A stretch of 52,330 bases of DNA from Kitasatospora indigofera. GTDB lineage: Bacteria; Actinomycetota; Actinomycetes; Streptomycetales; Streptomycetaceae. The position numbers and the translations under genes are program-made. Where the stretch lies: assembly GCF_014655955.1 (NCBI RefSeq), contig NZ_BNBO01000061.1:1-52330 (forward strand), read 5' to 3'. Positions 10,078 through 21,148 of the stretch are shown piece by piece; the stretch's first letter is position 1, and each line of letters begins with the position of its first letter. Below the pieces are notes generated by a model, which worked only from the letters and a program-made list of their open reading frames with translations, was not told the origin of the DNA and searched no databases.

Positions 10078-11109
10078 TCAGCGGCCGCCGCCGAGGTCGA
10101 GCAGGTCCGCGCCGAGCGGGGTGAGCGAGTGGAGCACCGCGCCGCCGCGCCGGCGGGTGGTGATCAGGTTGGCCTCCCGCAGGACCCCCGCGTGCTGGCT
10201 GGCCGCCGCCGGGGAGACGCCGAGCCGGCGGGCCAGCTCACCGGTGCTGCAGCCGCCGGCGACGGCGTCCAGCGCCGCGGCCCGGGTACGGCCCAGCAGG
10301 GCGCCCAACGGATTCCGTCCCGGCTCGCGGTCGTCCCAGAAGGCGGCCGCCACCAGCGGATCGCGCAACGCCGGGACGCCCAGCACCGGTGGCGCCGCCT
10401 CGTCCCGGAGATCGGTCAGCAGCTCCGCCCGCCCGGCCAGGAACACCGACGGCGCCAGGACGAGTCCGCGGCCGTTCAGCCGGATCTCGGCGTCCCGGGG
10501 GAAGCGCACCTCCAGCACCGGGCTGCGCCAGCGCACCAGGGCCGGACAGAGCGTCTCCAGCAGCCGTTCGACGCCGCCGTCCAGGACAGTGCGGGCGTAG
10601 TCGGCGCGGACGGCGTCGAGGTGCCCGCGGATCCGGTGCCAGTGCGGCTCGACCAGCGTCCGGTAGCAGGCGTCCAAGGAGCCGGCCAGCTGCCTCCGGG
10701 CCTCCTGGTCGCCGTCGGTCAGCGCCCGCAGCCAGCCCGGTTCGGCCCTGGGCAGCGGGAGGTGCTCCAGCTCCAGCCGCACCACCGTGTCCGGGACGCT
10801 CAGCAGGTGCTCGACGCCCGCCTCGATGGCCGGCGCGGACCCGGCCAGCGCCCTCAGGTCGAGCCCCCCGCCCGAGCCGGGCACCAGGGACATCATCGGC
10901 CGCAGCGGCTCGCGGGGCCCGCCGCCGCGACCGGGCCGCCCGGCGGTTCCGAGCCTGCCGAGCAGCTCCCGGCGCCACGGCCGGAAACCCACCGGGACGT
11001 CCCGGCAGAGCAGTTGGTCGAGGGCGTGGCCGGTCTCGGCGGCCGCGCCCACGGTGCCGCTCACCCTCGTCCTGGCCAGGTCGTCCGCCGTGAAGTGGAT
11101 CCGCAGCAT
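10078..11109 (-). CDS. ArsR-like winged-helix transcriptional regulator
   Basis: This is a predicted DNA-binding regulator of 343 aa. The last 70 or so residues form an ArsR-type HTH (ELARRLGVSPAAASQHAGVL followed by a wing with TTRRRGGAVLHSLT). The first 250 residues resemble the DUF5937-type ligand-binding part often found in actinobacterial ArsR proteins (FTADDLARTRVS near the start). I see no metal-binding Cys motif of classical ArsR. The ATG at 11109 follows GGGGAGGGG. It diverges from the small secreted protein gene, with 256 bp between them; the target and ligand are unknown. Confidence 0.85.
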   Translation of the reverse strand: MLRIHFTADDLARTRVSGTVGAAAETGHALDQLLCRDVPVGFRPWRRELLGRLGTAGRPGRGGGPREPLRPMMSLVPGSGGGLDLRALAGSAPAIEAGVEHLLSVPDTVVRLELEHLPLPRAEPGWLRALTDGDQEARRQLAGSLDACYRTLVEPHWHRIRGHLDAVRADYARTVLDGGVERLLETLCPALVRWRSPVLEVRFPRDAEIRLNGRGLVLAPSVFLAGRAELLTDLRDEAAPPVLGVPALRDPLVAAAFWDDREPGRNPLGALLGRTRAAALDAVAGGCSTGELARRLGVSPAAASQHAGVLREANLITTRRRGGAVLHSLTPLGADLLDLGGGR

Positions 11110-11365
11110 CGGTCGCCCCTCCCCCTGGAGGCCCCCGCCCCCACACCGCCTGCAGTCTCGCGGGTCGGACGCACGCCGTCCAGCAGGGCCTTTAAGGCTC
11201 CGCCGAAAGGCCTGCCGGCCTTCGACTCCCGGGCCGCAAGCTGGAGTTGTCCGGCCGCGCGGGGAGGCCGGCCGGCGCCCCCGACGGGGGTGGGGGCGCC
11301 GGCCGGGCGACCGTCCCCCGCGTCCAGGGGCGATCACCGTTCACCTCGAAGAAGGAGCCCACCTC

Positions 11366-11779
11366 ATGAGCAAGATCTCCACCGTCGTCGCCGGCACGGC
11401 CGTGGCCGCGCTCGCCGCCCTGCTGCCGTCCACCGCGCAGGCCGCGCCGTCGCAGCTCTCGGCGGACGGCAACCTGCACGCCTACCTGGGCGCCTACCGG
11501 ACCTCGCAGTGCGCCCAGTGGGAGGGCAACTCCTCGGACTGGGGGTCCTGCGCCAACGTGACCCACTCGCTCTGGAACAACGGCGTGGACGACGGCATGG
11601 GTGATGTCCTGGTCTACTGGGGCACCGGCTGGACCGGCGCCTACCGCTGCATCAACACCGGCACGGTGATCGACGACCTGTCCACGGTGACCTTCAACCG
11701 CGGGAGCGGCGGCGGGCGCGGCCAGACCCTGGAGAACAACATCGCCTCCCACCGGTGGGTCCCGTCCGGCACCTGCTGA
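11366..11779 (+). CDS. small secreted Cys-containing protein (inhibitor I36-like)
   Basis: The 137-aa product has a Sec signal peptide (residues 1-27, cleavage likely after AQA). The mature domain of about 110 residues has four cysteines (in SQCAQW, GSCANV, YRCIN and SGTC) that could form two disulfides. The content resembles the peptidase-inhibitor I36 / beta-gamma-crystallin-like secreted proteins of Streptomyces (NNGVDDGMGDVLVYWGT), but I cannot confirm the family by eye. AAGGAG at 11352-11357 supports the start, and a strong terminator follows. Confidence 0.8.
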   Translation: MSKISTVVAGTAVAALAALLPSTAQAAPSQLSADGNLHAYLGAYRTSQCAQWEGNSSDWGSCANVTHSLWNNGVDDGMGDVLVYWGTGWTGAYRCINTGTVIDDLSTVTFNRGSGGGRGQTLENNIASHRWVPSGTC

Positions 11780-11820
11780 GGCCACGGTCGCCGCGGACAG
11801 GCCCCAGGGACCGGCCGCGT

Positions 11821-11853
11821 CGGCCCCTGCCGCTCAGGGAGCGGCAGGGGCCG
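11821..11853. terminator. bidirectional terminator between secreted protein and Rieske gene
   Basis: Perfect 14-bp arms (11821-11834 and 11840-11853) around a 5-nt loop separate two convergent genes. It lies 41 bp past the plus-strand stop and 37 bp past the minus-strand stop. Confidence 0.8.
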
Positions 11854-11890
11854 GTCGGGCGCGTGCGGGGCGGCCGTCACCCCGGCCCGG

Positions 11891-12331
11891 TCAGGCCTGC
11901 GTCACCTTGAGGGTGCCGCCCTCCACCGCCACCTGGTACGAGGGCAGCGGGCTGGGCGCCGGGCCGGTGCCCTGCACCGAACCGTCGGTGATGCTGAACC
12001 GGCTGCCGTGGCAGGGGCAGAGGATCTCGTTGTTCTTGACCTGGTCGACGATGCAGCCGGCGTGCGTGCACTTGGCGCTGAACGCCTTGTACTGGCCCTC
12101 GGTCGGCTGGGTGACGACGATCTTCTTCTCGCGGAACACCTTGCCGCCGCCCACCGGCACCTCGCTCGCCGGGCCGACCTCGACCGGGCCGGCCGCGGCC
12201 TCGGCGGAGCCGCCCGAGCCGGTGGAACCGCAGCCGGAGACGGCGAGCGCGCCGCCGCCGGCGAGCACGGCGGCCGCCCCGCAGAGCAGGGTGCGGCGGG
12301 TGGTGGCGGGGATCGGCTGGGCCTCGGACAT
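11891..12331 (-). CDS. Rieske [2Fe-2S] lipoprotein
   Basis: A 146-aa exported electron-transfer protein. The N-terminus has a twin-arginine pair (TTRRTLL, residues 11-16), a hydrophobic stretch and a lipobox ending at Cys34 (VSGC). The product is therefore likely folded in the cytoplasm with its cluster, exported by Tat and lipid-anchored. The Rieske ligands are Cys88/His90 (CTHAGC) and Cys105/His108 (CPCHGS), with Cys93-Cys107 as the usual disulfide. No oxygenase or bc1 genes adjoin it, so the partner is unknown. AGGAG precedes the ATG. Confidence 0.92.
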   Translation of the reverse strand: MSEAQPIPATTRRTLLCGAAAVLAGGGALAVSGCGSTGSGGSAEAAAGPVEVGPASEVPVGGGKVFREKKIVVTQPTEGQYKAFSAKCTHAGCIVDQVKNNEILCPCHGSRFSITDGSVQGTGPAPSPLPSYQVAVEGGTLKVTQA

Positions 12332-12527
12332 CGGTGGCGGCTCCTGCTCGTGCGGTCGGATCTGCTGCGGACGGCCGGGCGGTCCCGGTGCCACCGGCGT
12401 GCCGGTGCCGGCCCGCCGGACTCCTGCCCGGTGCCGGGCCCGCCGGTCGCGTCCGCACCTGGCGGTCGCGTCCGGCGTCGGCGTCCGCCGGTTTCGGTGG
12501 CGTCCGCCCGAATTGTATGGCGCGAGA

Positions 12528-12569
12528 CCGTGCCGCCCGCCCCGGGTGGGCCGGGGGCGGACGGCACGG
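12528..12569 (-). terminator. uvrA transcription terminator
   Basis: An outer 8-bp stem (12528-12535 with 12562-12569) and an inner imperfect GC stem sit immediately past the uvrA stop on the minus strand. No T-run is visible. Confidence 0.65.
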
Positions 12570-12578
12570 GGCCTGGGG

Positions 12579-15476
<2,898 letters not shown>

Positions 15477-15924
15477 TGCTTCTGGCGCCTTTCTCCGGTG
15501 GGCTTCTCACTCAGGGGTTTGGCTGAGGACTCTCACCCAGATGCCAACGAGCTCGGAGGGCCCGTTCTTCCGGTGTTCCAGTCTCGCAGCTTGGGACGGC
15601 CAGCCTACTAGCTCAGGCGTTCGATTATCGAGCCTGTCCAGTGGAGACCACCCGAACGGGTGACGGCGGCCCGGTGCGGCTCCGCCCCGCGGGGCCCCGC
15701 AACCCGGACAACCCCCCAGGTGAACCGGCCAATCCCGGCCTTCCCGCCGGATATCCGCCCCACCGCAAGGCGGATCGGCGATAGCGTCGTACCTCTCAAC
15801 GAGCGGCCGCCCCGGCGGGCACGCGACGGGGGGCGGCACCCAGCGATCCACGCGTCACCGGACAGCGCACGACAGACCCGGGCGGGTTCGGACCGGCCGG
15901 GCGACACCTTCGGAGGGGTACACC
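15477..15924. other. intergenic region between divergent uvrA and the DinB-like gene
   Basis: This 448-bp stretch has no credible reading frame. It must hold the promoter of uvrA (minus) and of the next gene (plus). A GATAGCGT element near 15780 is a possible -10 for the plus-strand gene, but I see no matching -35. Confidence 0.4.
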
Positions 15925-16716
15925 ATGACCGACACCGACAGCCCGGCACCCGGCGCGCCCGAGGTCGCGGCCCGGGCCGCGGCGACCAGCCTGGCCCTGC
16001 TCGCCGCCGGCACCGACCGGCTGCTGCGGACCGTCGCCGCACTCGACCCGGAGGCCCTGGCCGGCCCCTCGGCCCTGCCCGGCTGGACCCGCGGCCACGT
16101 CCTCGCGCACATCGCCCGCAACGCCGACTCGCTGGTCAACCTGCTCGACGGCGCCCGCACCGGCACCGACATCCCGCAGTACGCCACCGCCGAGACCCGC
16201 GACCGGGACATCGAGACCGGCGCACCGCGGCCGCTGGACGTCCAGCTCGCCGACATCCGGGACACCGCCGTGCGCTTCACCGCCGCCGCCGCGGAACTCG
16301 ACGAGAAGGCCTGGACGGCGGAGGTCCGCCACCGCTCCGGCATCACCTTCGAGGCGTCGGAGATCCCCTGGAAGCGCCTGATGGAGGTCGAGTACCACCA
16401 CGTCGACCTGGCCGCCGGCCACACCCCCGCGCACTGGCCGGAGGAGTTCGCCACCGCCGAGTTCCGCCGGCTGGCGGCCCGGCTGGACGGCGCGCCCGGG
16501 CTGCCCGCCGTCCTGCTGGTCGCGGACGACACCGGGGAGCGGGTCCGGACCGGCGCCCCGGACGGCGGTCCCGCGCTGACCGCCGAGGGCCCGGTGCGGG
16601 CGCTCACCGCCTGGCTGTCCGGCCGCTCGGCCGGCGACGGCCTCCAGGTCCACCAGGACGGCCGGCAGCTCGCCGACGCCCGTGCCGCGCTGCCGGAGCT
16701 TCCGCCGCTCGGCTGA
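15925..16716 (+). CDS. maleylpyruvate isomerase-family, mycothiol-dependent DinB-fold enzyme
   Basis: The family transfers or isomerises substrates using the actinobacterial thiol mycothiol. The 263-aa protein has the MDMPI N-terminal four-helix fold, with candidate zinc ligands in GHVLAHIARNADS (near 57-69) and EVEYHHVDLA (near 153-162). The substrate is unknown: there are no gentisate or aromatic genes nearby, so true maleylpyruvate isomerase activity is doubtful. GGAGGGG precedes the ATG. The next gene begins 117 bp later in the same direction. Confidence 0.85.
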   Translation: MTDTDSPAPGAPEVAARAAATSLALLAAGTDRLLRTVAALDPEALAGPSALPGWTRGHVLAHIARNADSLVNLLDGARTGTDIPQYATAETRDRDIETGAPRPLDVQLADIRDTAVRFTAAAAELDEKAWTAEVRHRSGITFEASEIPWKRLMEVEYHHVDLAAGHTPAHWPEEFATAEFRRLAARLDGAPGLPAVLLVADDTGERVRTGAPDGGPALTAEGPVRALTAWLSGRSAGDGLQVHQDGRQLADARAALPELPPLG

Positions 16717-16832
16717 CCGCGCCACGATGGGAACACCGGGACTCGCGGCGCGGGCGGGGACCACGCGATGATCACTGCAGAGCCAGGAGTCCTGCCCTTC
16801 GGCAGCACCCGAGACCAACGAGGAGCGCCCCG

Positions 16833-17486
16833 ATGACGTACCACGGAGCGGTGAAGGTCGGCGGCCCGCCGGACGTGCGCGAGCTGGCCCACCTGATCAT
16901 CAGCAAGGTGGCCGTCGGCCCGTACGACAACAACGCCTACCTGCTGCGCTGCCGGGCCACCGACGAGCAGCTGCTGATCGACGCGGCCGCGGACGCGCCG
17001 GTGCTGCTGGAGACCGTCGGCGACCGGCTGGCCACCGTCGTCACCACCCACCGCCACCACGACCACTGGGGCGCGCTGGCCGAGGTGGTGGCGGCGACCG
17101 GCGCCCGGACGGCGGCCGGCCGGATCGACGCCGAGGCGGTGGACGTCCCCACCGACCTGCTGCTGGACGACGGCGACGTGCTCCGGGTCGGCCAGGTCGA
17201 ACTGACCGTCCGCCAGCTGGTCGGGCACACCCCGGGGGCGATCGTGCTGGTCTACGACGACCCGCAGGGCCACCAGCACGTCTTCACCGGCGACTGCCTG
17301 TTCCCCGGCGGGATCGGCAACACCTGGGGCGACCCGGCCGCCTTCGAGAGCCTCTTCCGGGACGTCAACGAGAAGATCTTCGACGTGCTGCCGGACGAGG
17401 CCTGGGTCTACCCCGGCCACGGCGCCGACACCACGCTCGGGGCCGAGCGCCCGAAGCTCGGCGAGTGGCGCGAGCGCGGCTGGTGA
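16833..17486 (+). CDS. metallo-beta-lactamase-fold hydrolase (glyoxalase II-like)
   Basis: A 217-aa MBL-fold protein with the metal motif THRHHDHWG, a second-site GHTPG, FTGDCLF and the distal YPGHG histidine. These are the features of small hydroxyacylglutathione hydrolase-like thioesterases. With a mycothiol-type enzyme directly upstream, a mycothiol thioester or S-conjugate is a reasonable substrate guess, but nothing in the sequence proves it. AGGAG at 16821-16825 sets the start. A very strong terminator follows. Confidence 0.9.
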   Translation: MTYHGAVKVGGPPDVRELAHLIISKVAVGPYDNNAYLLRCRATDEQLLIDAAADAPVLLETVGDRLATVVTTHRHHDHWGALAEVVAATGARTAAGRIDAEAVDVPTDLLLDDGDVLRVGQVELTVRQLVGHTPGAIVLVYDDPQGHQHVFTGDCLFPGGIGNTWGDPAAFESLFRDVNEKIFDVLPDEAWVYPGHGADTTLGAERPKLGEWRERGW

Positions 17487-17505
17487 CCCGGCGGCGGGAC
17501 CGCCC

Positions 17506-17554
17506 CTGACCGGGTGCGCCCCGGCCCCGGCGGGGCCGGGGCGCACCCGGTCAG
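17506..17554. terminator. perfect 23-bp-arm bidirectional terminator
   Basis: Arms 17506-17528 and 17532-17554 are exactly complementary around a 3-nt loop. It sits between the convergent MBL-fold gene (plus) and the polynucleotide kinase gene (minus). Confidence 0.88.
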
Positions 17555-17590
17555 GCCTGTGCGCCCGGGGCCCCGGAAGCGTACGGGGGC

Positions 17591-18508
17591 TTAGAAGTCC
17601 CCGTAGTTGACCTGGAAGGTCGGCAGGCCCAGCCGTCGCCAGAGCGCCACCACCCGGTCCCGGTCGTCGAGGCTGACCCGCACGGCGAACCGGTGGCGGA
17701 CGTGGGCGTCGAAGAGGTCCAGCTTCACCGCGTCGTCCCGGCGGGTGTCCCCCGCCGCGCGCATCCACAGCTCGTCGTACGGCACGCCGTGGGTGGCCAG
17801 CCAGGCCTCGGTCTGCGGCCGGTACTGCTCGCTGCGGCCGGACAGCACCACGATCCGGTGGCCTGCCTCCCGGTACAGCCGGACGGTGTCCGAGACCGCC
17901 GTGTTGAGGGCGTCCTCGTCGCAGTGCTCGAAGTCGTACGGCCCGCGGGAGACGTTCAGCGCGAGCGTCCCGTCGATGTCGACCATCACCGCCGACGGCA
18001 GTCCCTCGGCGGGCACGTACGGCTCCACCGGGATCGTCTCGGCCATCCACTCGGCGGTGAGCCGCCAGCCGCTGCGCCGGGCCGACCGGTGCCGCTGGTC
18101 GAGCCGGCGGATCGCCTCCTCGCCGACCGGGTTGGCGCGGGCGGCGTCGCGGGCCAGGCACTCCTCCAGCGGGACGTCGGTGAAGTCGTGGACGACGAAG
18201 GTGATGTCGTCCGCCTGGGCCAGCACGGCCTTCAGCCGGCCGGCCATCCCCGAGGTCATGTGGGTGTTGTCGACCACCACGTCGAAGCCGTCCCGGACGG
18301 CGGCCAGGATCGCGGCCTCCTGGACGGCCATCGCGGTCTTCTCGTGCTTGTGGCTCCAGGCCCGCTCGCCGCCGTGCTCGTCCAGCATCGCGCGGATGTC
18401 GTCCATGTTGACCCGGCGCATGGTGCCCCGGGAGTCCGCCAGGAGTTGCAGGGCCCGGGTGGTCTTCCCGGAGGCGGGCAGGCCGGTGGTGAGGTGCACG
18501 GTGGGCAT
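17591..18508 (-). CDS. T4-type polynucleotide 5'-kinase / 3'-phosphatase
   Basis: The 305-aa bifunctional RNA-end-healing enzyme matches the phage T4 Pnkp layout and length (T4, 301 aa). The N-terminal kinase has the P-loop GLPASGKTT (residues 9-17), a MDD motif at 35-37 that would supply the catalytic Asp, and an Arg-containing lid (LARDAARANPVGEE). The C-terminal HAD phosphatase has VDIDGTLA with nucleophile Asp177 and Asp179, VVLSGR and GDTRRDDAVK. It would convert 2',3'-cyclic-phosphate and 5'-OH RNA ends into ligatable ends. The start is 3 bp after the RNA ligase stop, so the two are co-translated. Confidence 0.93.
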   Translation of the reverse strand: MPTVHLTTGLPASGKTTRALQLLADSRGTMRRVNMDDIRAMLDEHGGERAWSHKHEKTAMAVQEAAILAAVRDGFDVVVDNTHMTSGMAGRLKAVLAQADDITFVVHDFTDVPLEECLARDAARANPVGEEAIRRLDQRHRSARRSGWRLTAEWMAETIPVEPYVPAEGLPSAVMVDIDGTLALNVSRGPYDFEHCDEDALNTAVSDTVRLYREAGHRIVVLSGRSEQYRPQTEAWLATHGVPYDELWMRAAGDTRRDDAVKLDLFDAHVRHRFAVRVSLDDRDRVVALWRRLGLPTFQVNYGDF

Positions 18509-18511
18509 GGT

Positions 18512-19639
18512 TCAGCCTTCGTCGTCGGTCTTGAACGGCGCGTCGCCGCGGGGTTTCACGGCCCTCCAGGCCATGTCGAGGACGTCCCGCCCGTCGTACA
18601 GGCGGAACATCGCGGCGGCCATCCGGGACTTCTTGGCCTCGGCCGCGAAGGACTTGCGGTCCAGGCCGGCCGGGATCAGGGCGAATTCCGCCTCGGCCCG
18701 GGCCACGAACTCGGCGGCCTGGGCCCGCTGGCGGTCGGCGATCTGCTCCACCCAGTCCCGGAACTCGTCCGGGACCCGGTCGAACAGCGTCCCCGGGTCG
18801 CGGCCGGCGGCCAGCGCCTCCCAGACCGTCTTCTCGTTGGTGCCGGTGTAGAGCCGGTGCAGCGCGAGGTAGGCGGTCAGCTTGAGCTTGGCCCGGACGC
18901 CGGAGGCGAACCGGATGACGTAGCCCTCCTCCTCCGTCCCGCCGACCTGGCCGCCGTCCATGCCGGTGTCCGTCGCGACGCGCTTCTCCAGCTCCGCGAC
19001 GTCGGAACCGGGCCCCCAGGACCGGACGGCCGGGCCGATCGGCGCCCAGTGCTCGGCGGCGGCCGCCAGCGGCTCCTCGGTGCCGTCGGCGGGCCGGTAC
19101 GCGGCGAGCAGCACCAGCTCCTGGCGGGCGCCGTAGTCGACGACGATCCGGTTGCCGGGGTAGATCGCCTCGGCCAGGTAGGTGAGGCCCTCGTCCAGGC
19201 CGCCGGTGTCGGAGCGGTCCAGGACCTGCTGCGCCCAGCGGGCCTGCTCGGAGATGAACGAGCCCTTGGACGCGGCGTGCCAGCGGCCGGCGTGGTGGAA
19301 GACGATGGCCAGGCTGCCGTCGGCCTTCTCGAAGACCTCGAAGGGCTCGGCGGGCAGAGCGGGCGCGAAGTCGTGCAGGCCGTGCATCGCCGTCACGAAG
19401 ATCTTCGGGAACGGCAGGGCGACCACCTCGCCGCTCGCGTCGTCGGCGATCAGGCCCCGGCAGCGCATGGTGACCGGGGTCCAGATGTGCCCGTACTGAC
19501 AGACCGGCGTGTAGGTGTAGATCGAGATCGGCAGCGTCGGGTGCGGCTTGCGGGTGACGTGTCCGGCCTCGATCGCGGCCGCGAGATCGGCGGCGCCGAA
19601 GAGGTCGTCGAGGGTCGGACGGGTCGTTACGGGGGTCAC
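18512..19639 (-). CDS. T4 Rnl1-type RNA ligase
   Basis: The 375-aa ligase would seal 3'-OH and 5'-phosphate RNA ends using ATP. The nucleotidyltransferase motifs are all present: motif I KADGSL with adenylylated Lys105, motif III around 157-170 (Glu157 and PGNRIVVDYG), motif IV EEEGYVIRF (236-243) and motif V RAKLKLTAYL (249-257). The RCRGLI element before motif I is also T4 Rnl1-like, and the length equals T4 Rnl1 (374 aa). The GTG start is inferred. With the kinase-phosphatase it forms a complete tRNA or RNA repair pair. Confidence 0.92.
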   Translation of the reverse strand: MTPVTTRPTLDDLFGAADLAAAIEAGHVTRKPHPTLPISIYTYTPVCQYGHIWTPVTMRCRGLIADDASGEVVALPFPKIFVTAMHGLHDFAPALPAEPFEVFEKADGSLAIVFHHAGRWHAASKGSFISEQARWAQQVLDRSDTGGLDEGLTYLAEAIYPGNRIVVDYGARQELVLLAAYRPADGTEEPLAAAAEHWAPIGPAVRSWGPGSDVAELEKRVATDTGMDGGQVGGTEEEGYVIRFASGVRAKLKLTAYLALHRLYTGTNEKTVWEALAAGRDPGTLFDRVPDEFRDWVEQIADRQRAQAAEFVARAEAEFALIPAGLDRKSFAAEAKKSRMAAAMFRLYDGRDVLDMAWRAVKPRGDAPFKTDDEG

Positions 19640-19798
19640 GGGAGCCTGCTTTCGGTGGTCTGCCCGCGATTGTGTCCCAGATGGCGGTACGACTGCCCGG
19701 AAATATTACGTTCGGCGCCCGACCGGGACGACGGCCGGGGAGGGCCCCGGCAGAGCCCCGGCAGAGGCTCCGGCGGGCGCACCCGCGGGCCGACGGCG

Positions 19799-19836
19799 AA
19801 GGCCCCGCGGACCGGCGTTCCGGTCCGCGGGGCCTT
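19799..19836 (-). terminator. terC transcription terminator
   Basis: Perfect 17-bp arms (19799-19815 and 19820-19836) with a 4-nt loop lie 19 bp past the terC stop on the minus strand, ahead of the RNA ligase gene. Confidence 0.85.
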
Positions 19837-19854
19837 CCCGCCCGCCAGGGGGCG

Positions 19855-20835
19855 TCAGACGTCGATCTTCTCCTGCTGCTCGCCCTCCGCGGCCTCCAGC
19901 CGCTTCGAGGCGATCAGGCTGGCCACCGTGGTGACGGTCAGCACCACCACGATGAAGCCGAGGGAGAGCGGGATGCCGATCTCCGGCACGTGCAGTCCGC
20001 TCTCGTGCAGGGCGTGCAGCACCAGCTTCACGCCGATGAAGCCGAGGATCACCGACAGGCCGTACGACAGGTAGATCAGCTTCTTCAGCAGACCGCCGAT
20101 CAGGAAGTACAGCTGACGCAGGCCCATCAGGGCGAAGGCGTTGGCGGTGAAGACGATGTACGGGTCCTGGGTCAGGCCGAAGATCGCGGGGATCGAGTCG
20201 AGCGCGAACAGGACGTCGGTGGTGCCGATCGCGATCATCACGATCAGCATCGGCGTCATCAGCCGGCGGCCGTTCTCCCGGATGAAGAGCTTGGTGCCGT
20301 GGTAGACGCTGGTCGACGGGAAGCGCCGCTCGATCGTCTTGAGCAGGCGGTTCTCCTCGAACTCCTCCTCCTCGCCGGCCCGGGCGTCCGCGATCAGCTT
20401 CCAGGCCGTCCAGATCAGGAAGGCGCCGAAGATGTAGAAGACCCACGAGAACTGCGTCACCAGGGCGGCGCCGCCGGCGATGAAGACCGCGCGCAGGACC
20501 AGCGCGATGATCACACCGAACATCAGCACGCGCTGCTGGTAGATCCTGGGCACCGCGAACTTGCCCATGATCAGGATGAACACGAACAGGTTGTCGACAC
20601 TCAGCGACTTCTCGGTGATGTACCCGGCGAAGAACTCCGTGGCGGGCTGCGAGCCCGAGTGCCACCAGAGGAATCCGCCGAAGATCAGGGCCAGCACGAT
20701 CCAGACGGCCGTCCAGATTCCGGCCTCCTTGATCGAGACCTCATGGGGCTTTCGGCCGCCGATGAAGAAATCGGCCACGATCAGGGCGATCAACACCCCG
20801 ATGGTGCCGACCCACATGGATACGGAAACGTCCAC
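19855..20835 (-). CDS. TerC/Alx-family integral membrane protein (probable Mn2+ exporter)
   Basis: TerC proteins are polytopic membrane proteins linked to tellurite resistance and manganese efflux. The 326-aa protein has about eight to nine hydrophobic segments, the family motif SVDNLFVFILIMGKF (about 79-93) and the second acidic motif TDVLFALDSIPAIFG. The GTG start has a strong GGAGGAG site, and the leader carries a probable yybP-ykoY Mn2+ riboswitch, which supports a manganese role. terD is upstream on the same strand. A strong terminator follows. Confidence 0.93.
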   Translation of the reverse strand: MDVSVSMWVGTIGVLIALIVADFFIGGRKPHEVSIKEAGIWTAVWIVLALIFGGFLWWHSGSQPATEFFAGYITEKSLSVDNLFVFILIMGKFAVPRIYQQRVLMFGVIIALVLRAVFIAGGAALVTQFSWVFYIFGAFLIWTAWKLIADARAGEEEEFEENRLLKTIERRFPSTSVYHGTKLFIRENGRRLMTPMLIVMIAIGTTDVLFALDSIPAIFGLTQDPYIVFTANAFALMGLRQLYFLIGGLLKKLIYLSYGLSVILGFIGVKLVLHALHESGLHVPEIGIPLSLGFIVVVLTVTTVASLIASKRLEAAEGEQQEKIDV

Positions 20836-20845
20836 TTCTGCTGCT

Positions 20846-20887
20846 CCTCCGGCAGGTAGGCGAGACAGTCATCGTCACTGCCGGAGG
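20846..20887 (-). promoter_or_regulatory. ribosome-site-sequestering hairpin of terC
   Basis: On the minus strand CCTCCGGCAG (20878-20887) pairs perfectly over 10 bp with CTGCCGGAGG (20846-20855), burying the terC GGAGG ribosome site. The same CCTCCG is needed to close P1 of the upstream aptamer, so the two folds exclude each other. This is the expected geometry for a metal-induced translational ON switch. Confidence 0.7.
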
Positions 20888-20999
20888 TCTCTTCCGCCCG
20901 TCGGCCCCGTATTCCGGGGCAGACGGACCAGCGCCCCGGGAAACCTGGAACAGGCGTCCGTGATGACGGGAACACTGCGGGGGAATACTCCCCTCCGCT
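20881..20999 (-). ncRNA. yybP-ykoY-type Mn2+ riboswitch in the terC leader
   Basis: The minus-strand leader contains the family signature GGGGAGTA near its 5' end, GTCATCACGG in the middle, CCCGGGGCGCTGG, and GAGACC near the 3' end. CGGAGG (20992-20997) pairs with CCTCCG (in 20881-20887) to close the basal stem P1. This class precedes terC/alx and mntP genes in many bacteria. Identification is by eye from remembered consensus blocks, not by covariance search. Confidence 0.75.
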
Positions 21000-21148
21000 G
21001 CGCCCAACACTAACAGGAAGCCCAAGAAAAGGTAAAGAAGGTAAAAACCCGGTCCGCGCCGGCCCGCCGGCCGGGCCGTCGGACGACCGCGTCAGGCCGA
21101 CGGCCGGATCAGACGGGCGGGCGGATCAGGCGGATCAGGCGGCCGGGC

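Noticed and set aside
15925..17486. Aromatic (gentisate) degradation cluster based on the maleylpyruvate isomerase label
   Set aside because: No ring-cleavage dioxygenase or fumarylpyruvate hydrolase is adjacent; the family name is broad in actinobacteria.
17591..19639. Idea that the RNA repair pair is a prophage remnant
   Set aside because: There are no phage structural, integrase or lysis genes nearby, and base composition and codon use match the surroundings.
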